A stretch of 64,000 bases of DNA, from the NCBI GenBank assembly GCA_009684515.1, contig WKKS01000008.1, positions 62,001 to 126,000 of the forward strand, in the 5' to 3' direction. The notes under the pieces are model-generated. The model searched no databases. It was not told the origin of the DNA and saw only the letters and a program-made list of their open reading frames with translations. Made by a program: the position numbers and the translations under genes. The stretch's first letter is position 1, and every line of letters begins with the position of its first letter. Shown here piece after piece: positions 36,888 to 46,085 of this stretch. The stretch comes from Geobacter sp. Its GTDB lineage: Bacteria; Desulfobacterota; Desulfuromonadia; Geobacterales; Pseudopelobacteraceae.

Positions 36888-38273
36888 ATGCGCTATATAA
36901 GTACTCGTGGCGGTATCCAGCCAATAGCTTTCAAAGATGCCGTCATGATGGGGCTGGCCTCCGATGGCGGTCTGTTGTTGCCGCAATCCTATCCGACTGT
37001 AACTACAGAACAACTCGAATCATGGCGCTCTCTCGCTTATCCGGAGCTGGCATTCCAGGTAATATCAAGGTTTGTGGATGACATTCCCGCCGACGATCTT
37101 AAGGCAATCATTGACCGTTCTTACGCTACCTTTACCCATCCGGAGGTTACACCGGTCGTCAAACAGGATGGCGTTTATATCCTGGAACTTTTCCACGGTG
37201 TCACGCTGGCTTTTAAGGATGTCGCGCTGCAATTTCTGGGTAACCTCTTTGAGTATATTCTGGCTGAAAGAAATCAAAAGTTGAATATCATCGGCGCAAC
37301 TTCCGGCGACACCGGCAGCGCAGCCATTCACGGCGTGCGCGGCAAAAAAGGAATCTCGATCTTCATTCTGCATCCCTATGGCAAAACGTCCGCTGTCCAG
37401 GCTTTGCAGATGACCACCGTCACTGACGCAAATGTGCATAATATTGCGGTGCATGGTACTTTTGACGATTGCCAGGATATGGTCAAGGCTCTTTTTGGTG
37501 ACCTGGAATTCAAGGAAAAATATTCTCTGGGCGCCGTAAACTCAATCAACTGGGCGCGGGTCTTGGCGCAGGTAGCCTATTATTTTTATGCCTGGCTACG
37601 GGTGACGGACGATTCCAATCAACCGGTGCATTTCTCGGTCCCGACCGGAAACTTCGGCGATATCTTTGCCGGCTATGTGGCGAAACGGATGGGCTTGCCG
37701 ATCGACAAACTTCTGTTGGCAACCAATGAAAACAATATTCTGACCCGCTTCATCAACAAGGGTGATTACTCGCTGGGTGAGGTTGTCTCCACTGTTTCGC
37801 CCTCAATGGATATTCAGATTGCATCCAATTTTGAACGCTACCTATTTCACCTTTTTAACGATAACCCGGAGCGACTCAAAGAATCTTTTGCCGAACTGAA
37901 GGAGCACGGGCGAATCACGTGTGATGCAGCCGAAATGGCCCAGGTCCGCAAAGACTTCTGTTCCGCTTCGATTGATCAGACCGAAACCTTAAGCACCATT
38001 CGTGATTTCCATGAAAAAACCGGTTACCTGCTGGATCCACACACTGCTGTCGGAGTAAAGGCCGCCCTGGAGCTGCTTCCGGCTGACTCCGCCCGCATCT
38101 GCCTTGCCACCGCCCATCCGGCGAAATTTGGTGAAACAGTTGAAAAATCACTTGGAGTGCCAGCTCCGGTACCTGAATCGGTCAAGGCGCTGGAAGGTCT
38201 GCCGACCCGTTGCGAGGTCATGGACGCCGATCTGGACAAAGTACGTGAGTTCTTTGTAGCCCAGGTTGGTTAG
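36888..38273 (+). CDS. thrC: Threonine synthase
   Basis: PLP enzyme that converts O-phosphohomoserine to threonine. 461 residues, opening MRYISTRGGIQPI, typical of the longer (type 2) bacterial enzyme. The PLP lysine lies in HGVTLAFKDVALQFLGN near residue 110; GATSGDTGSAAIHG and the glycine-rich PTGNFGDIFAGY bind phosphate and cofactor. Separated from the next gene by only 11 nt. Confidence 0.97.
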   Translation: MRYISTRGGIQPIAFKDAVMMGLASDGGLLLPQSYPTVTTEQLESWRSLAYPELAFQVISRFVDDIPADDLKAIIDRSYATFTHPEVTPVVKQDGVYILELFHGVTLAFKDVALQFLGNLFEYILAERNQKLNIIGATSGDTGSAAIHGVRGKKGISIFILHPYGKTSAVQALQMTTVTDANVHNIAVHGTFDDCQDMVKALFGDLEFKEKYSLGAVNSINWARVLAQVAYYFYAWLRVTDDSNQPVHFSVPTGNFGDIFAGYVAKRMGLPIDKLLLATNENNILTRFINKGDYSLGEVVSTVSPSMDIQIASNFERYLFHLFNDNPERLKESFAELKEHGRITCDAAEMAQVRKDFCSASIDQTETLSTIRDFHEKTGYLLDPHTAVGVKAALELLPADSARICLATAHPAKFGETVEKSLGVPAPVPESVKALEGLPTRCEVMDADLDKVREFFVAQVG

Positions 38274-38284
38274 CATCCGAGATC

Positions 38285-39079
38285 ATGCCGCATGAAACTA
38301 CAGTTCGTTTGGCTTCCTTCCTGTCAGTTTTTGCAGTGGTCGCCCTGTTTGAGTATCTTGCTCCCAGGCGGCCACTGACGACTCCCAAAGGGCAGCGCTG
38401 GCTTGTGAACGGCTCCATTGTCGTGCTTGATACGCTGGTCGTGCGATATGTTTCTCCACTGTTGCCGAATGGCTTGGCTGAACTGGCGGCGGTCAATGGG
38501 TGGGGTGTTCTGAATCTGGTAGCGTTGCCGTTTTGGAGCAAAGTTTTAATAGCATTTATGGTTTTTGACCTGATCATTTACTTGCAGCATCGTGCCTTTC
38601 ATCGTATCCCAATCCTGTGGCGTCTTCATCGCATTCATCACACCGACCTGGACCTGGATGTTTCCAGCGGAATCCGTTTTCACCCGATAGAAATCATTAT
38701 CTCAATCTGCATCAAGATGGCTGTGGTTGTTTTGATCGGTGCGCCCCCTCTGGCAGTCGTGCTGTTTGAGATTATATTGAATGCCACTTCCCTGTTCAAT
38801 CACGGCAATATGGCCATTCCGCTTCCTGTGGACCGCTGGTTGAGGTTGTTTCTGGTGACGCCGGATATGCACCGTGTTCACCACTCGGTTATTCCCCGCG
38901 AGACCGACAGTAATTTTTGTTTCAACTTCCCCTGGTGGGACCGTTTAATGGGAACCTACCGTGCACAACCGGTGGCGGGTCATGACGCCATGCAAATCGG
39001 TTTGAAAGAGTTCCGTAGCGCCGGCCAGCTTGGATTGCTGCATCTGCTTGTATTACCATTCAAGGGAAGAAGAGGGTGA
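38285..39079 (+). CDS. Fatty acid hydroxylase/sterol desaturase family membrane protein
   Basis: 264 residues with hydrophobic helices and the di-iron histidine set of the family: HRAFH near residue 102, HRIHH near 114, and HRVHH near 198. A further His lies in RFHPIE. Such proteins hydroxylate or desaturate membrane lipids with O2, which is notable in a probably anaerobic lineage. The substrate cannot be told. It starts 11 nt after thrC and ends 10 nt before murJ, so it probably shares their transcript. Confidence 0.88.
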   Translation: MPHETTVRLASFLSVFAVVALFEYLAPRRPLTTPKGQRWLVNGSIVVLDTLVVRYVSPLLPNGLAELAAVNGWGVLNLVALPFWSKVLIAFMVFDLIIYLQHRAFHRIPILWRLHRIHHTDLDLDVSSGIRFHPIEIIISICIKMAVVVLIGAPPLAVVLFEIILNATSLFNHGNMAIPLPVDRWLRLFLVTPDMHRVHHSVIPRETDSNFCFNFPWWDRLMGTYRAQPVAGHDAMQIGLKEFRSAGQLGLLHLLVLPFKGRRG

Positions 39080-39088
39080 AAAGGGAAT

Positions 39089-40657
39089 ATGTCTGAAAAA
39101 CAGAAGATAGTTCGTGCTGCCGGTGTCCTGGGGGGGGCCACAATGATCTCCAGGATCATGGGGATGGTTCGTGACATGGTTGTGTCGCGGCTGTTCGGCG
39201 CAGGACTGGCTACCGATGCTTTTTTTGCTGCTTTCCAGATACCGAACATGCTGCGCCGTTTTTTTGCGGAAGGTGCCTTGACCGCCGCATTCGTCCCAAC
39301 CTTTTCAGCGACACTCAACCAGAAAGGTGAAACTGAAGCTAGAGAACTTGCCAATATCTGCTTTACATTGCTAACTGTCGTGATGGCATTTATTACCCTG
39401 GTAGGAATCATCTTTTCTCCGCTTATCGTCAGCATCATGTTTCCCGGATTCAAAGTGGAGCCGGGCAAGTTTGAGCTGGCAGTGCTGCTTAATCGCCTGA
39501 TGTTCCCCTATATTTTCTTTATCAGTCTGGTGGCGCTCTTCATGGGGATTCTGAATACGCTCAGGCATTTCTTTGTTCCGGCTATCTCCACCGTTTTTCT
39601 GAATATTTCCATGATTCTGGCTGCACTCGGGTTACGTGGATATTTTGATGCCCCGATTACCGCCCTGGCAGTTGGTGTGCTTGCGGGGGGTGTGGTTCAG
39701 CTGCTCATGCAGTTGCCGGTCCTCTGGAACAAAGGTTTTCCGATTCGATTGAATTTTAATTTCAACAGCCCGGAAATCAGGCGCGTCACCCTTTTGATGA
39801 TACCCTCAATATTTGGAGTCGGCGTTTATTATCTGAACATAGTAGTCAGCGCCATTCTCGCTTCGCAGCTTCCGCAGGGGAGCGTTTCCTATCTGTATTA
39901 TGCTCAGCGTCTGTTTGAATTCCCGCAGGGTATTTTTACCGTATCTGTCGCTCAGGCTGTGCTTCCATCCATGAGCAAGCAGGCGGCTATCGGGGATATT
40001 GACGGCATGAAGGAGTCACTGTCGTTCGGCATGCGTCTGACACTGTTCATAACAGTCCCGGCCATGGCCGGTCTGGTGGCCTGTTCGACACCTATATTCA
40101 GTTTGATATTCATGGGGGGGGCTTTTGACTATTCCAAGGTTGTCAACTCTTCTCAGGCGTTACTTTATTATTCACTGGGATTGTCGTTCGTGGCTATGAC
40201 CAGAGTGCTCGCTCCGGCCTTCTACGCTCTGAAAGATACAAAAACGCCGGTATATACGGCATTTATTGCTTTTGTCTTAAACCTTTGCCTTAGCCTGGTG
40301 TTGATGGGGCCTCTCAAGCACGGCGGACTGGCGTTGGCAAGTTCACTATCAGCATTTTGCAATATGCTGATGTTGCTTTGGTTTCTGAGGCGCAAGATCG
40401 GTCTTATCGGCGGCAAGGCGATTTTAAGGACTGGTGCGAAATCTTTAGCCGGATCGGTACCTATGACTGGGGCGGTCTGGTACATCTGCTCATTAATCGA
40501 CTGGTCACATACCGGGCAGAAGTTATTGAAAGCGACGGTGCTTGGCGGCGCAATCATGTGCGGTACTTTTATCTATCTGATTACAGTACGTATTCTGAAA
40601 ACTGAGGAGGCGATGGATGCCGTTTCTATGCTGCGTAGAAAATTGGGACGTCAGTAA
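39089..40657 (+). CDS. murJ: Lipid II flippase MurJ (MviN family)
   Basis: 522 residues, polytopic with about 14 hydrophobic segments. Signature regions: the N-terminus GGATMISRIMGMVRDMVVSRLFGAG, FAAFQIPNMLRRFFAEGALTAAFVPTF (read in parts), and LFEFPQGIFTVSVAQAVLPSMSK. It flips lipid II across the inner membrane for peptidoglycan synthesis. GGGAATATG provides its start 10 nt after the hydroxylase gene. Confidence 0.96.
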   Translation: MSEKQKIVRAAGVLGGATMISRIMGMVRDMVVSRLFGAGLATDAFFAAFQIPNMLRRFFAEGALTAAFVPTFSATLNQKGETEARELANICFTLLTVVMAFITLVGIIFSPLIVSIMFPGFKVEPGKFELAVLLNRLMFPYIFFISLVALFMGILNTLRHFFVPAISTVFLNISMILAALGLRGYFDAPITALAVGVLAGGVVQLLMQLPVLWNKGFPIRLNFNFNSPEIRRVTLLMIPSIFGVGVYYLNIVVSAILASQLPQGSVSYLYYAQRLFEFPQGIFTVSVAQAVLPSMSKQAAIGDIDGMKESLSFGMRLTLFITVPAMAGLVACSTPIFSLIFMGGAFDYSKVVNSSQALLYYSLGLSFVAMTRVLAPAFYALKDTKTPVYTAFIAFVLNLCLSLVLMGPLKHGGLALASSLSAFCNMLMLLWFLRRKIGLIGGKAILRTGAKSLAGSVPMTGAVWYICSLIDWSHTGQKLLKATVLGGAIMCGTFIYLITVRILKTEEAMDAVSMLRRKLGRQ

Positions 40658-40839
40658 TCTCTTTTTTATGAGTCATCTGTTGAATTGATTAAAAAGCACT
40701 ATGTGCAAGTTGGAACGTACTGAATTTAAAGGATTGCATGTCTCATTAAAATCAAGGGTTATGAACAGTGAGGCAACATATGGAAAAAGTGATATTAACT
40801 GCAGAATAAAGCTTGACAGTGTAACCCCCCTGAATCACG

Positions 40840-40981
40840 AAGAAGATTGTAAGTACTTGAAAATGCACAATATATATAGTGTATAAAAAAAAGGCAGATC
40901 GAAAAAAACTCTTGCAAAAATATCACTTTTGGGTGACGTCAACACAGTTGTCCACAAGTTATCCACAATTTTTGTGGATAA
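40840..40981. other. DnaA-box cluster next to AT-rich DNA
   Basis: Inside a 369-bp gap between murJ and mazG, TTGTCCACA (40948-40956), the perfect DnaA box TTATCCACA (40959-40967) and its reverse TGTGGATAA (40973-40981) sit within 34 bp. About 70-110 bp to the left the DNA is strongly AT-rich (AATATATATAG, then TATAAAAAAAA). This is the make-up of a DnaA-binding control site or an origin-like element. Nothing else was recognised in the gap; a 61-codon frame at 40701 looks random. Confidence 0.7.
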
Positions 40982-41026
40982 GGTTAACATGTCTGTAAAA
41001 TCAGTCACATTGCCGTAACAATCCAA

Positions 41027-41821
41027 TCAGTTTGTTGAACGTTCCTCATTTTTGGCCTGTTCCCAAAGGCGATCCAACTCTTCAAGTGAAGTATCTTGAA
41101 TCTGTATTCCCTGCCCATGCAGAGTGTCTTCCACGTAGGAAAATCTTTTTTGAAAGCGGTTAATTGTCTTTCGCAATGCTTCTTCCGGATTCAGTGATAG
41201 GAATCTGCCAAGATTGACAATTGAAAAAAGCAGGTCACCCAACTCATCTTCCATGCGCGCCGGATTGCCATCACCCCATGCTTCCTCAAACTCATGCAGT
41301 TCCTCCATCACTTTTGCAAATACCTGATCAGAATGCTCCCAGTCAAAGCCGACCCTGGAAGCCTTCTCACTGATCTTGTGAGCCCTGAGAAGTGAGGGGA
41401 GCTGATTAGGAACACCGGAAAGCGCGGAAGAACGCTCGACCCCTTTTTCCTCTTTTTTAATTTTCTCCCAATTCTCAATCTGTGCGTTGCTGTCTTTAAT
41501 GTCCAGGTCACCGAAAACGTGTGGGTGTCTTCTGATCAGTTTTTGACAGAGCGTCTCAATTACGTCATTCATGGTGAAATCACCCGCTTCTTCAGCGATA
41601 GCTGCATGGAAGACCGGTTGTAGCAGCAGGTCTCCCAACTCTTCTTTGAGATGCTGAGGCGATTTTTCATCGATGGCTTCGATGACTTCGTAGGTTTCCT
41701 CCAGCAGGTAGCGGGTAAGACTTTCGTGAGTCTGCTCGGCGTCCCACGGACAGCCGCCTGGACCCCTCAGTTTCTTCATAATGGACAGGAGTTGCTCGAA
41801 ATTGAATGCATCTGGTTTCAT
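41027..41821 (-). CDS. mazG: Nucleoside triphosphate pyrophosphohydrolase MazG
   Basis: Hydrolyses (d)NTPs to monophosphates, limiting misincorporation and, in some species, affecting ppGpp. 264 residues with two MazG repeats. The first has CPWDAEQTHESLTRYLLEETYEVIEAI and LKEELGDLLLQPVFHA; the second repeats the pattern with EELHEFEEAWGD and EDELGDLLFSIVNL, giving the EExxE and ExxD metal-binding helices in each. It is on the minus strand, downstream of the DnaA boxes. Confidence 0.96.
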   Translation of the reverse strand: MKPDAFNFEQLLSIMKKLRGPGGCPWDAEQTHESLTRYLLEETYEVIEAIDEKSPQHLKEELGDLLLQPVFHAAIAEEAGDFTMNDVIETLCQKLIRRHPHVFGDLDIKDSNAQIENWEKIKKEEKGVERSSALSGVPNQLPSLLRAHKISEKASRVGFDWEHSDQVFAKVMEELHEFEEAWGDGNPARMEDELGDLLFSIVNLGRFLSLNPEEALRKTINRFQKRFSYVEDTLHGQGIQIQDTSLEELDRLWEQAKNEERSTN

Positions 41822-41913
41822 TTAGTATTCTCACTTTTGATAGTTATTTGTGTCCCAGGTCTGGTTTGCAAAGCATGACGAGTGATGTTAGAGTGTCGGA
41901 AAAAGTATAACGG

Positions 41914-42174
41914 ATGGCGAATATGAGTGAAATGATATTTTTATTGATGCTTTTTGGGCTGCCGGCTGCGGTTGGATTCAAACTGGCCCGGTCCCGAGGG
42001 AAAAATCCACTGTTATGGGGGATGTTGTCTGGTGTTTTCCCCTTTTTTCTGGTGGTTCTGCACTTCAACAAACCAAAGCATGAAGTACGCGGTCATTTTC
42101 GGAAATGCAGCCATTGCGGAGAAATATTTCCCTGGAAAGACACCAGCTGCAAATATTGCGGTACGGTTGTCTGA
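41914..42174 (+). CDS. Small membrane protein with C-terminal zinc ribbon
   Basis: 86 residues. Two hydrophobic stretches (about 6-24 and 34-50), each followed by basic residues, suggest a membrane hairpin; the C-terminus has CSHCGEIFPWKDTSCKYCG, two CxxC pairs of a zinc ribbon. An ATG three codons later is an alternative start. Function unknown; short zinc-ribbon membrane proteins of this kind are widespread. It is convergent with the following methyltransferase gene. Confidence 0.7.
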   Translation: MANMSEMIFLLMLFGLPAAVGFKLARSRGKNPLLWGMLSGVFPFFLVVLHFNKPKHEVRGHFRKCSHCGEIFPWKDTSCKYCGTVV

Positions 42175-42192
42175 AAGATTCTCCGTCAGCTA

Positions 42193-43134
42193 TTAACGTT
42201 CTGCAGTCAAGTATTCGCTTCTGATCATCTCAAAGTGGTTGCGGTGCGAACGCAGGCGCCAATCCACACTCCCTTGCCCGGTAATACGCCATGACGGTGA
42301 GATGATCTTTTGCTTCCCGCACAAAACTTCTCGCACGTTGTCAATCCCTCTTCCGGAATAAGGTCCGTCATGCTTCCCCCCCAGCCAGAGTTCCTCCGGT
42401 GTGTTGGCAGTTGACCAGGAGAAAGGGTCGGAGAAAAGAAAGGAGGCATTTTTGATTCCGGCGATACGATTTATGTCGAACAGGTGCGCCAACGGGTATC
42501 GCACCCTATCAATCAGATTAAGCGATGCAACCTGCTGGAACGAACCGCTGGCAAAGGGCAAAGCCATGGCATCGGCCACGATGAACTCGACCCGGTCCGG
42601 GTGCCAGGTATCAGGAAGTTCCAGGCAGAACTTCTCCCTGAGGTTACCTTCCAGTTGCAGAGAAAAGCTGACGCTGCGCTCCTTTGACAAACGCCTCGCC
42701 GCACGAATAAAGGATGGCGAAAGATCGCAGCCTATTGCCAGTTCGCTTCTGGTTGACATTTCAAAGGTGAGACGGCCGACTGCACAGCCGGCGTCAAAGG
42801 AGTTCTGGTTGCGAGGAGCGAGCAGTTCTGCCCAGGCGGCGTAGGCGTTCCCGGCATCCGCTGCTTTGATCAGGTCCGCATAATGGCTCCATAGATATCG
42901 ATCAACCGTTCCGGCTTCTTCATATTTCCACTGTCCCCCGCTCGTGCCCGCCTCAGGATCTGGCGTCAACACAGCGATGCCGTCACGGATTTGATAGCGC
43001 TTCCGGCACTTGCGGCAGGAAAGCACAGCAGTGATGATATCTCCATTATCCTCTTTGGAAACCGATATCTCCAGAGGTCGCTCCTGCGGTAGACAGGCCG
43101 GGCAGATTAACAAGGGTAAAAGTTTTCTCTTCAT
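42193..43134 (-). CDS. SAM-dependent methyltransferase with N-terminal Trm112-like zinc domain
   Basis: 313 residues. The first ~60 resemble a Trm112/YcaR-like zinc module: LLICPACLPQ and then CRKCRKRYQIRDGI(AV). Residues about 105-290 form a class I methyltransferase: motif I SFDAGCAVGRLTFEMS, AIGCDLSPSFIRAARRL, and FIVADAMALPFASGSFQQVASLNLIDRV with the acidic and PF residues of motif II. Substrate unknown; biosynthetic, tRNA and protein targets are all possible. Stand-alone between two plus-strand genes. Confidence 0.82.
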   Translation of the reverse strand: MKRKLLPLLICPACLPQERPLEISVSKEDNGDIITAVLSCRKCRKRYQIRDGIAVLTPDPEAGTSGGQWKYEEAGTVDRYLWSHYADLIKAADAGNAYAAWAELLAPRNQNSFDAGCAVGRLTFEMSTRSELAIGCDLSPSFIRAARRLSKERSVSFSLQLEGNLREKFCLELPDTWHPDRVEFIVADAMALPFASGSFQQVASLNLIDRVRYPLAHLFDINRIAGIKNASFLFSDPFSWSTANTPEELWLGGKHDGPYSGRGIDNVREVLCGKQKIISPSWRITGQGSVDWRLRSHRNHFEMIRSEYLTAER

Positions 43135-43300
43135 AGTTTCTTCACATGATTCAGACTACAAGAAGTTGGTTGGCAGACGGATAATCTGAATAATCCCGAA
43201 CCTGTCTTAAGGTCAATCAATATCTCGCAGTCATGATAGAAGGGCTGATCTTCTTAATACTTTCTCTGTTAAGGCAGCTGATTTTACACCAAATCTTCAA

Positions 43301-43337
43301 TTGACAACCCCATCCCTAAAATTGTATACAGTATGCA
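43301..43337 (+). promoter_or_regulatory. acnB promoter with overlapping palindrome
   Basis: TTGACA (43301-43306), an 18-nt spacer and TATACA (43325-43330) form a good sigma-70 promoter about 60 nt before acnB. The -10 lies inside ATTGTATACAGT, whose GTATAC core is self-complementary, a common feature of GntR-type repressor sites. Repressor binding here is inference. Confidence 0.55.
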
Positions 43338-43394
43338 CTTTTATGTTCTAAACGTAATCTTGACACAACAATATCCCACGAAGGAGGAACACGA

Positions 43395-45926
43395 ATGATT
43401 GAAGCATATCTTGCACATGAAGAGGAAAGGGCAGCCCAGGGGATTCCCGCACTGCCACTGACTCCGGAACAAACCGTCGAACTCTGCAAATTATTGGAAG
43501 CTCCGCCAGTCGGCAAAGAAGCTTTCCTGCTCAACTTGTTGAAAGAGCGTGTTTCTCCGGGCGTGGATCCTGCTGCCAAAGTCAAGGCCGAGTTCCTGGC
43601 CGGGATTGTGAACGGCAGCAAAAAGTCTCCGCTGGTTTCAAAGGTTGACGCTGTTCGTCTTCTGGGCACCATGCTGGGCGGCTACAACGTCAATCCTCTT
43701 GTTGAAGCGCTGAAAGACGCCGAACTGGCCGACGAAGCCGCCTGCGCCCTGTCCGGCATGACACTGGTTTATGATGGTTTTGATCAGGTTGTTGCTCTTT
43801 CCGCCACCAATGCTGCCGCTAAAAAAGTCCTTCAGTCCTGGGCCGATGCCGATTGGTTCACCAAGCGTCAGGGTGTGCCTGAGATCATCAAAGTCAAGGT
43901 TTTCAAGGTTGAAGGCGAGATCAATACCGACGACTTCTCACCGGCAGGCGACGCCTGGAGCCGTCCTGATATCCCACTGCATGCATTGGCAATGGGCAAG
44001 ACCCGTTTCCCAAATCGTCTTAAAAGCATCGCCGACTGGCGTGCCGCCGGCCATCAGGTTGCCTTTGTAGGCGACGTTGTCGGTACCGGTTCTTCCCGTA
44101 AATCAGCCTGCAACTCTGTTCTGTGGCACATGGGTCAGGATATCCCTTGCGTTCCCAACAAGAAAACTGCCGGCGTAATCATCGGCGGCGTTATTGCCCC
44201 GATTTTCTTCAATACCGCTCAGGATTCCGGCGCACTCCCGATCAAGGCCGATGTGACCAAGATGAATGATGGCGACGTCATTACCATCAACACAGCCAAG
44301 GGTGAGATCAGCAACGCTGCCGGTGAAGTTATCTCCACCTTCAAACTGAATCCCAACACTATCGCCGACGAATTCCGCGCCGGTGGGCGTATACCGCTGA
44401 TCATCGGTCGCGCAGTAACCATCAACGCCCGCAAGGCGCTTGGTCTCCCCGATACTGATGTATTCACCCTGCCGATTAATCCGGTTGCCAAAGCTGGCCA
44501 AGGCTACTCCCTGGCTCAGAAGATGGTCGGCAAGGCCTGCGGTGTTGCGGGCGTTCTGCCCGGCACGGCCTGCGATCCAAAAATGACCACTGTCGGTTCA
44601 CAGGACACAACCGGACCGATGACCGCCGACGAACTGAAAGAGCTGGCTTGCCTCAAGTTCCTGTCTCCGATGTTCATGCAGTCTTTCTGCCACACAGCCG
44701 CTTATCCCAAACCGGCTGACGTGAAGATGCACAAGAATCTGCCCCCTTTCATCTCCGAGCGTGGCGGTGTTGCCCTCAAGCCGGGCGACGGCGTTATCCA
44801 CTCTTGGCTGAATCGTCTGCTGCTACCTGACACTGTCGGCACAGGCGGCGACTCGCACACCCGTTTCCCGATCGGTATTTCCTTCCCGGCCGGTTCCGGT
44901 CTTGTCGCTTTTGCCGGTGCCATGGGCTTCATGCCGCTGGATATGCCTGAATCCGTTCTGGTCCGTTTCAAGGGCAAGTTCAACCCGGGCATTACCCTGC
45001 GTGACGCTGTCAATGCCATCCCTTACTGGGCCATCAAGCAGGGTCACCTGACTGTCCCCAAGAAGAACAAGATCAATATCTTCAACGGCCGTATTCTGGA
45101 AATGGAAGGCCTTCCGGAGCTGACAGTTGAGCAGGCTTTTGAGCTGACCGACGCCGCTGCCGAGCGTTCCGCAGCTGCCGGTTGCATCCAGCTCTCCAAG
45201 GATTCGGTTGCCAAGTACCTGCGCTCCAACGTGGCGCTGATGAAGAAAATGATCAAGGACGGCTATCAGGATGCCCAGACCCTGCAGAACCGTATTGATG
45301 CCGTTAATGAGTGGCTGAAAAAACCTGAACTGCTGGAAGCCGACAAAAACGCCGAGTACGCAGCTGTGATCGAGATTGATCTGGCTGAGATCACCGAGCC
45401 GATCTTGGCCTGCCCGAATGACCCGGATGACGTCAAGCTGCTGTCCGATGTTGCGGGTACTCCGATTCAGGACGTATTCATCGGTTCCTGCATGACCAAC
45501 ATCGGCCACTTCCGCGCTGCCGCCGAGATCTGGCGCGGCCAGAAGTTCAATCCGGCTGTCCGCACCTGGATCACACCGCCGACCCGCATGGACAGCGACT
45601 TGTTGAAGGACGAGGCATACTTCTCGGTCTACAGCGCCTTCGGTGCCCGTATCGAGATCGCCGGTTGCTCGCTCTGCATGGGTAACCAGGCTCGCGTTCC
45701 GGACGGAGTCAACATGTTCTCCACCTCGACCCGAAACTTCGACGACCGTATCGGCGATGGCGCCAAGGTATACCTCGGTTCCGCCGAACTGGGAGCTGTT
45801 GCCGCGCGTCTGGGCAAACTGCCGACACCGGCTGAGTTCCTGTCAATCTACAACGAGAAAGTTGTGCCTAACAAAGAGAAAATCTACCGTTATCTGCAGT
45901 TTGATGAGATGCCGGAATATATGTAA
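43395..45926 (+). CDS. acnB: Aconitate hydratase B
   Basis: Isomerises citrate and isocitrate in the TCA cycle using a [4Fe-4S] cluster; AcnB can also bind RNA when the cluster is lost. 843 residues. It begins with the HEAT-like domain typical of the B type ([16 protein letters not shown]). Cluster cysteines are Cys 699 (GSCMTNIGH) and Cys 758/761 (GCSLCMGNQ). [14 protein letters not shown] and [11 protein letters not shown] are other active-site segments. AAGGAGG lies 8-9 nt before the ATG. Codon use is strongly biased towards C-ending codons, as in highly expressed genes. It has a strong promoter and a terminator. Confidence 0.98.
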   Translation: MIEAYLAHEEERAAQGIPALPLTPEQTVELCKLLEAPPVGKEAFLLNLLKERVSPGVDPAAKVKAEFLAGIVNGSKKSPLVSKVDAVRLLGTMLGGYNVNPLVEALKDAELADEAACALSGMTLVYDGFDQVVALSATNAAAKKVLQSWADADWFTKRQGVPEIIKVKVFKVEGEINTDDFSPAGDAWSRPDIPLHALAMGKTRFPNRLKSIADWRAAGHQVAFVGDVVGTGSSRKSACNSVLWHMGQDIPCVPNKKTAGVIIGGVIAPIFFNTAQDSGALPIKADVTKMNDGDVITINTAKGEISNAAGEVISTFKLNPNTIADEFRAGGRIPLIIGRAVTINARKALGLPDTDVFTLPINPVAKAGQGYSLAQKMVGKACGVAGVLPGTACDPKMTTVGSQDTTGPMTADELKELACLKFLSPMFMQSFCHTAAYPKPADVKMHKNLPPFISERGGVALKPGDGVIHSWLNRLLLPDTVGTGGDSHTRFPIGISFPAGSGLVAFAGAMGFMPLDMPESVLVRFKGKFNPGITLRDAVNAIPYWAIKQGHLTVPKKNKINIFNGRILEMEGLPELTVEQAFELTDAAAERSAAAGCIQLSKDSVAKYLRSNVALMKKMIKDGYQDAQTLQNRIDAVNEWLKKPELLEADKNAEYAAVIEIDLAEITEPILACPNDPDDVKLLSDVAGTPIQDVFIGSCMTNIGHFRAAAEIWRGQKFNPAVRTWITPPTRMDSDLLKDEAYFSVYSAFGARIEIAGCSLCMGNQARVPDGVNMFSTSTRNFDDRIGDGAKVYLGSAELGAVAARLGKLPTPAEFLSIYNEKVVPNKEKIYRYLQFDEMPEYM

Positions 45927-45942
45927 GACATAAGTTTAAAAG

Positions 45943-45970
45943 CTTGAAGCCGGGAGGCTGAAGGCGTAGT
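45943..45970 (+). repeat. 28-bp element, copy 1 (after acnB)
   Basis: CTTGAAGCCGGGAGGCTGAA (45943-45962) followed by GGCGTAGT matches copy 2 (49374-49401) at 24 of 28 positions. AGCC/GGCT closes a GGGA (GNRA-type) tetraloop; copy 2 has GCC/GGC with GAGA. Both copies lie immediately upstream of a terminator hairpin. No other copy was noticed in the window. Possibly a small structured RNA element or a species-specific intergenic repeat. Confidence 0.6.
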
Positions 45971-45973
45971 TTG

Positions 45974-46010
45974 AACCCCCGCACCGGCTTGTCCGGGCGG
46001 GGGTTTGTTG
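45974..46010 (+). terminator. Intrinsic terminator after acnB
   Basis: AACCCCCGC (45974-45982) pairs with GCGGGGGTT (45997-46005), with a second CCGG/CCGG pairing inside. It is followed by TGTTG, so the T-tract is short, but the stem is very stable. Confidence 0.82.
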
Positions 46011-46085
46011 TGTTAAGGTGTTGGCTGATTCTGTGCAAAATGAGTCCGCATAAAACTTGTAATGTCACGTTAATCCGGAGGGTTT

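Noticed and set aside
40701-40886. 61-codon frame in the murJ-mazG gap
   Set aside because: Random-looking composition, no ribosome binding site, and it covers the AT-rich part of the DnaA-box region.
40840-40985. Calling the DnaA-box cluster the chromosomal origin
   Set aside because: No dnaA, dnaN, gyrB, rpmH or parAB nearby and skew cannot be measured here; reported only as a DnaA-box cluster.
44823-45509. Long minus-strand open frame inside acnB (228 codons)
   Set aside because: It lies wholly opposite a strongly codon-biased gene, where C-ending codons keep the reverse strand open; no protein-family motif and no start site.
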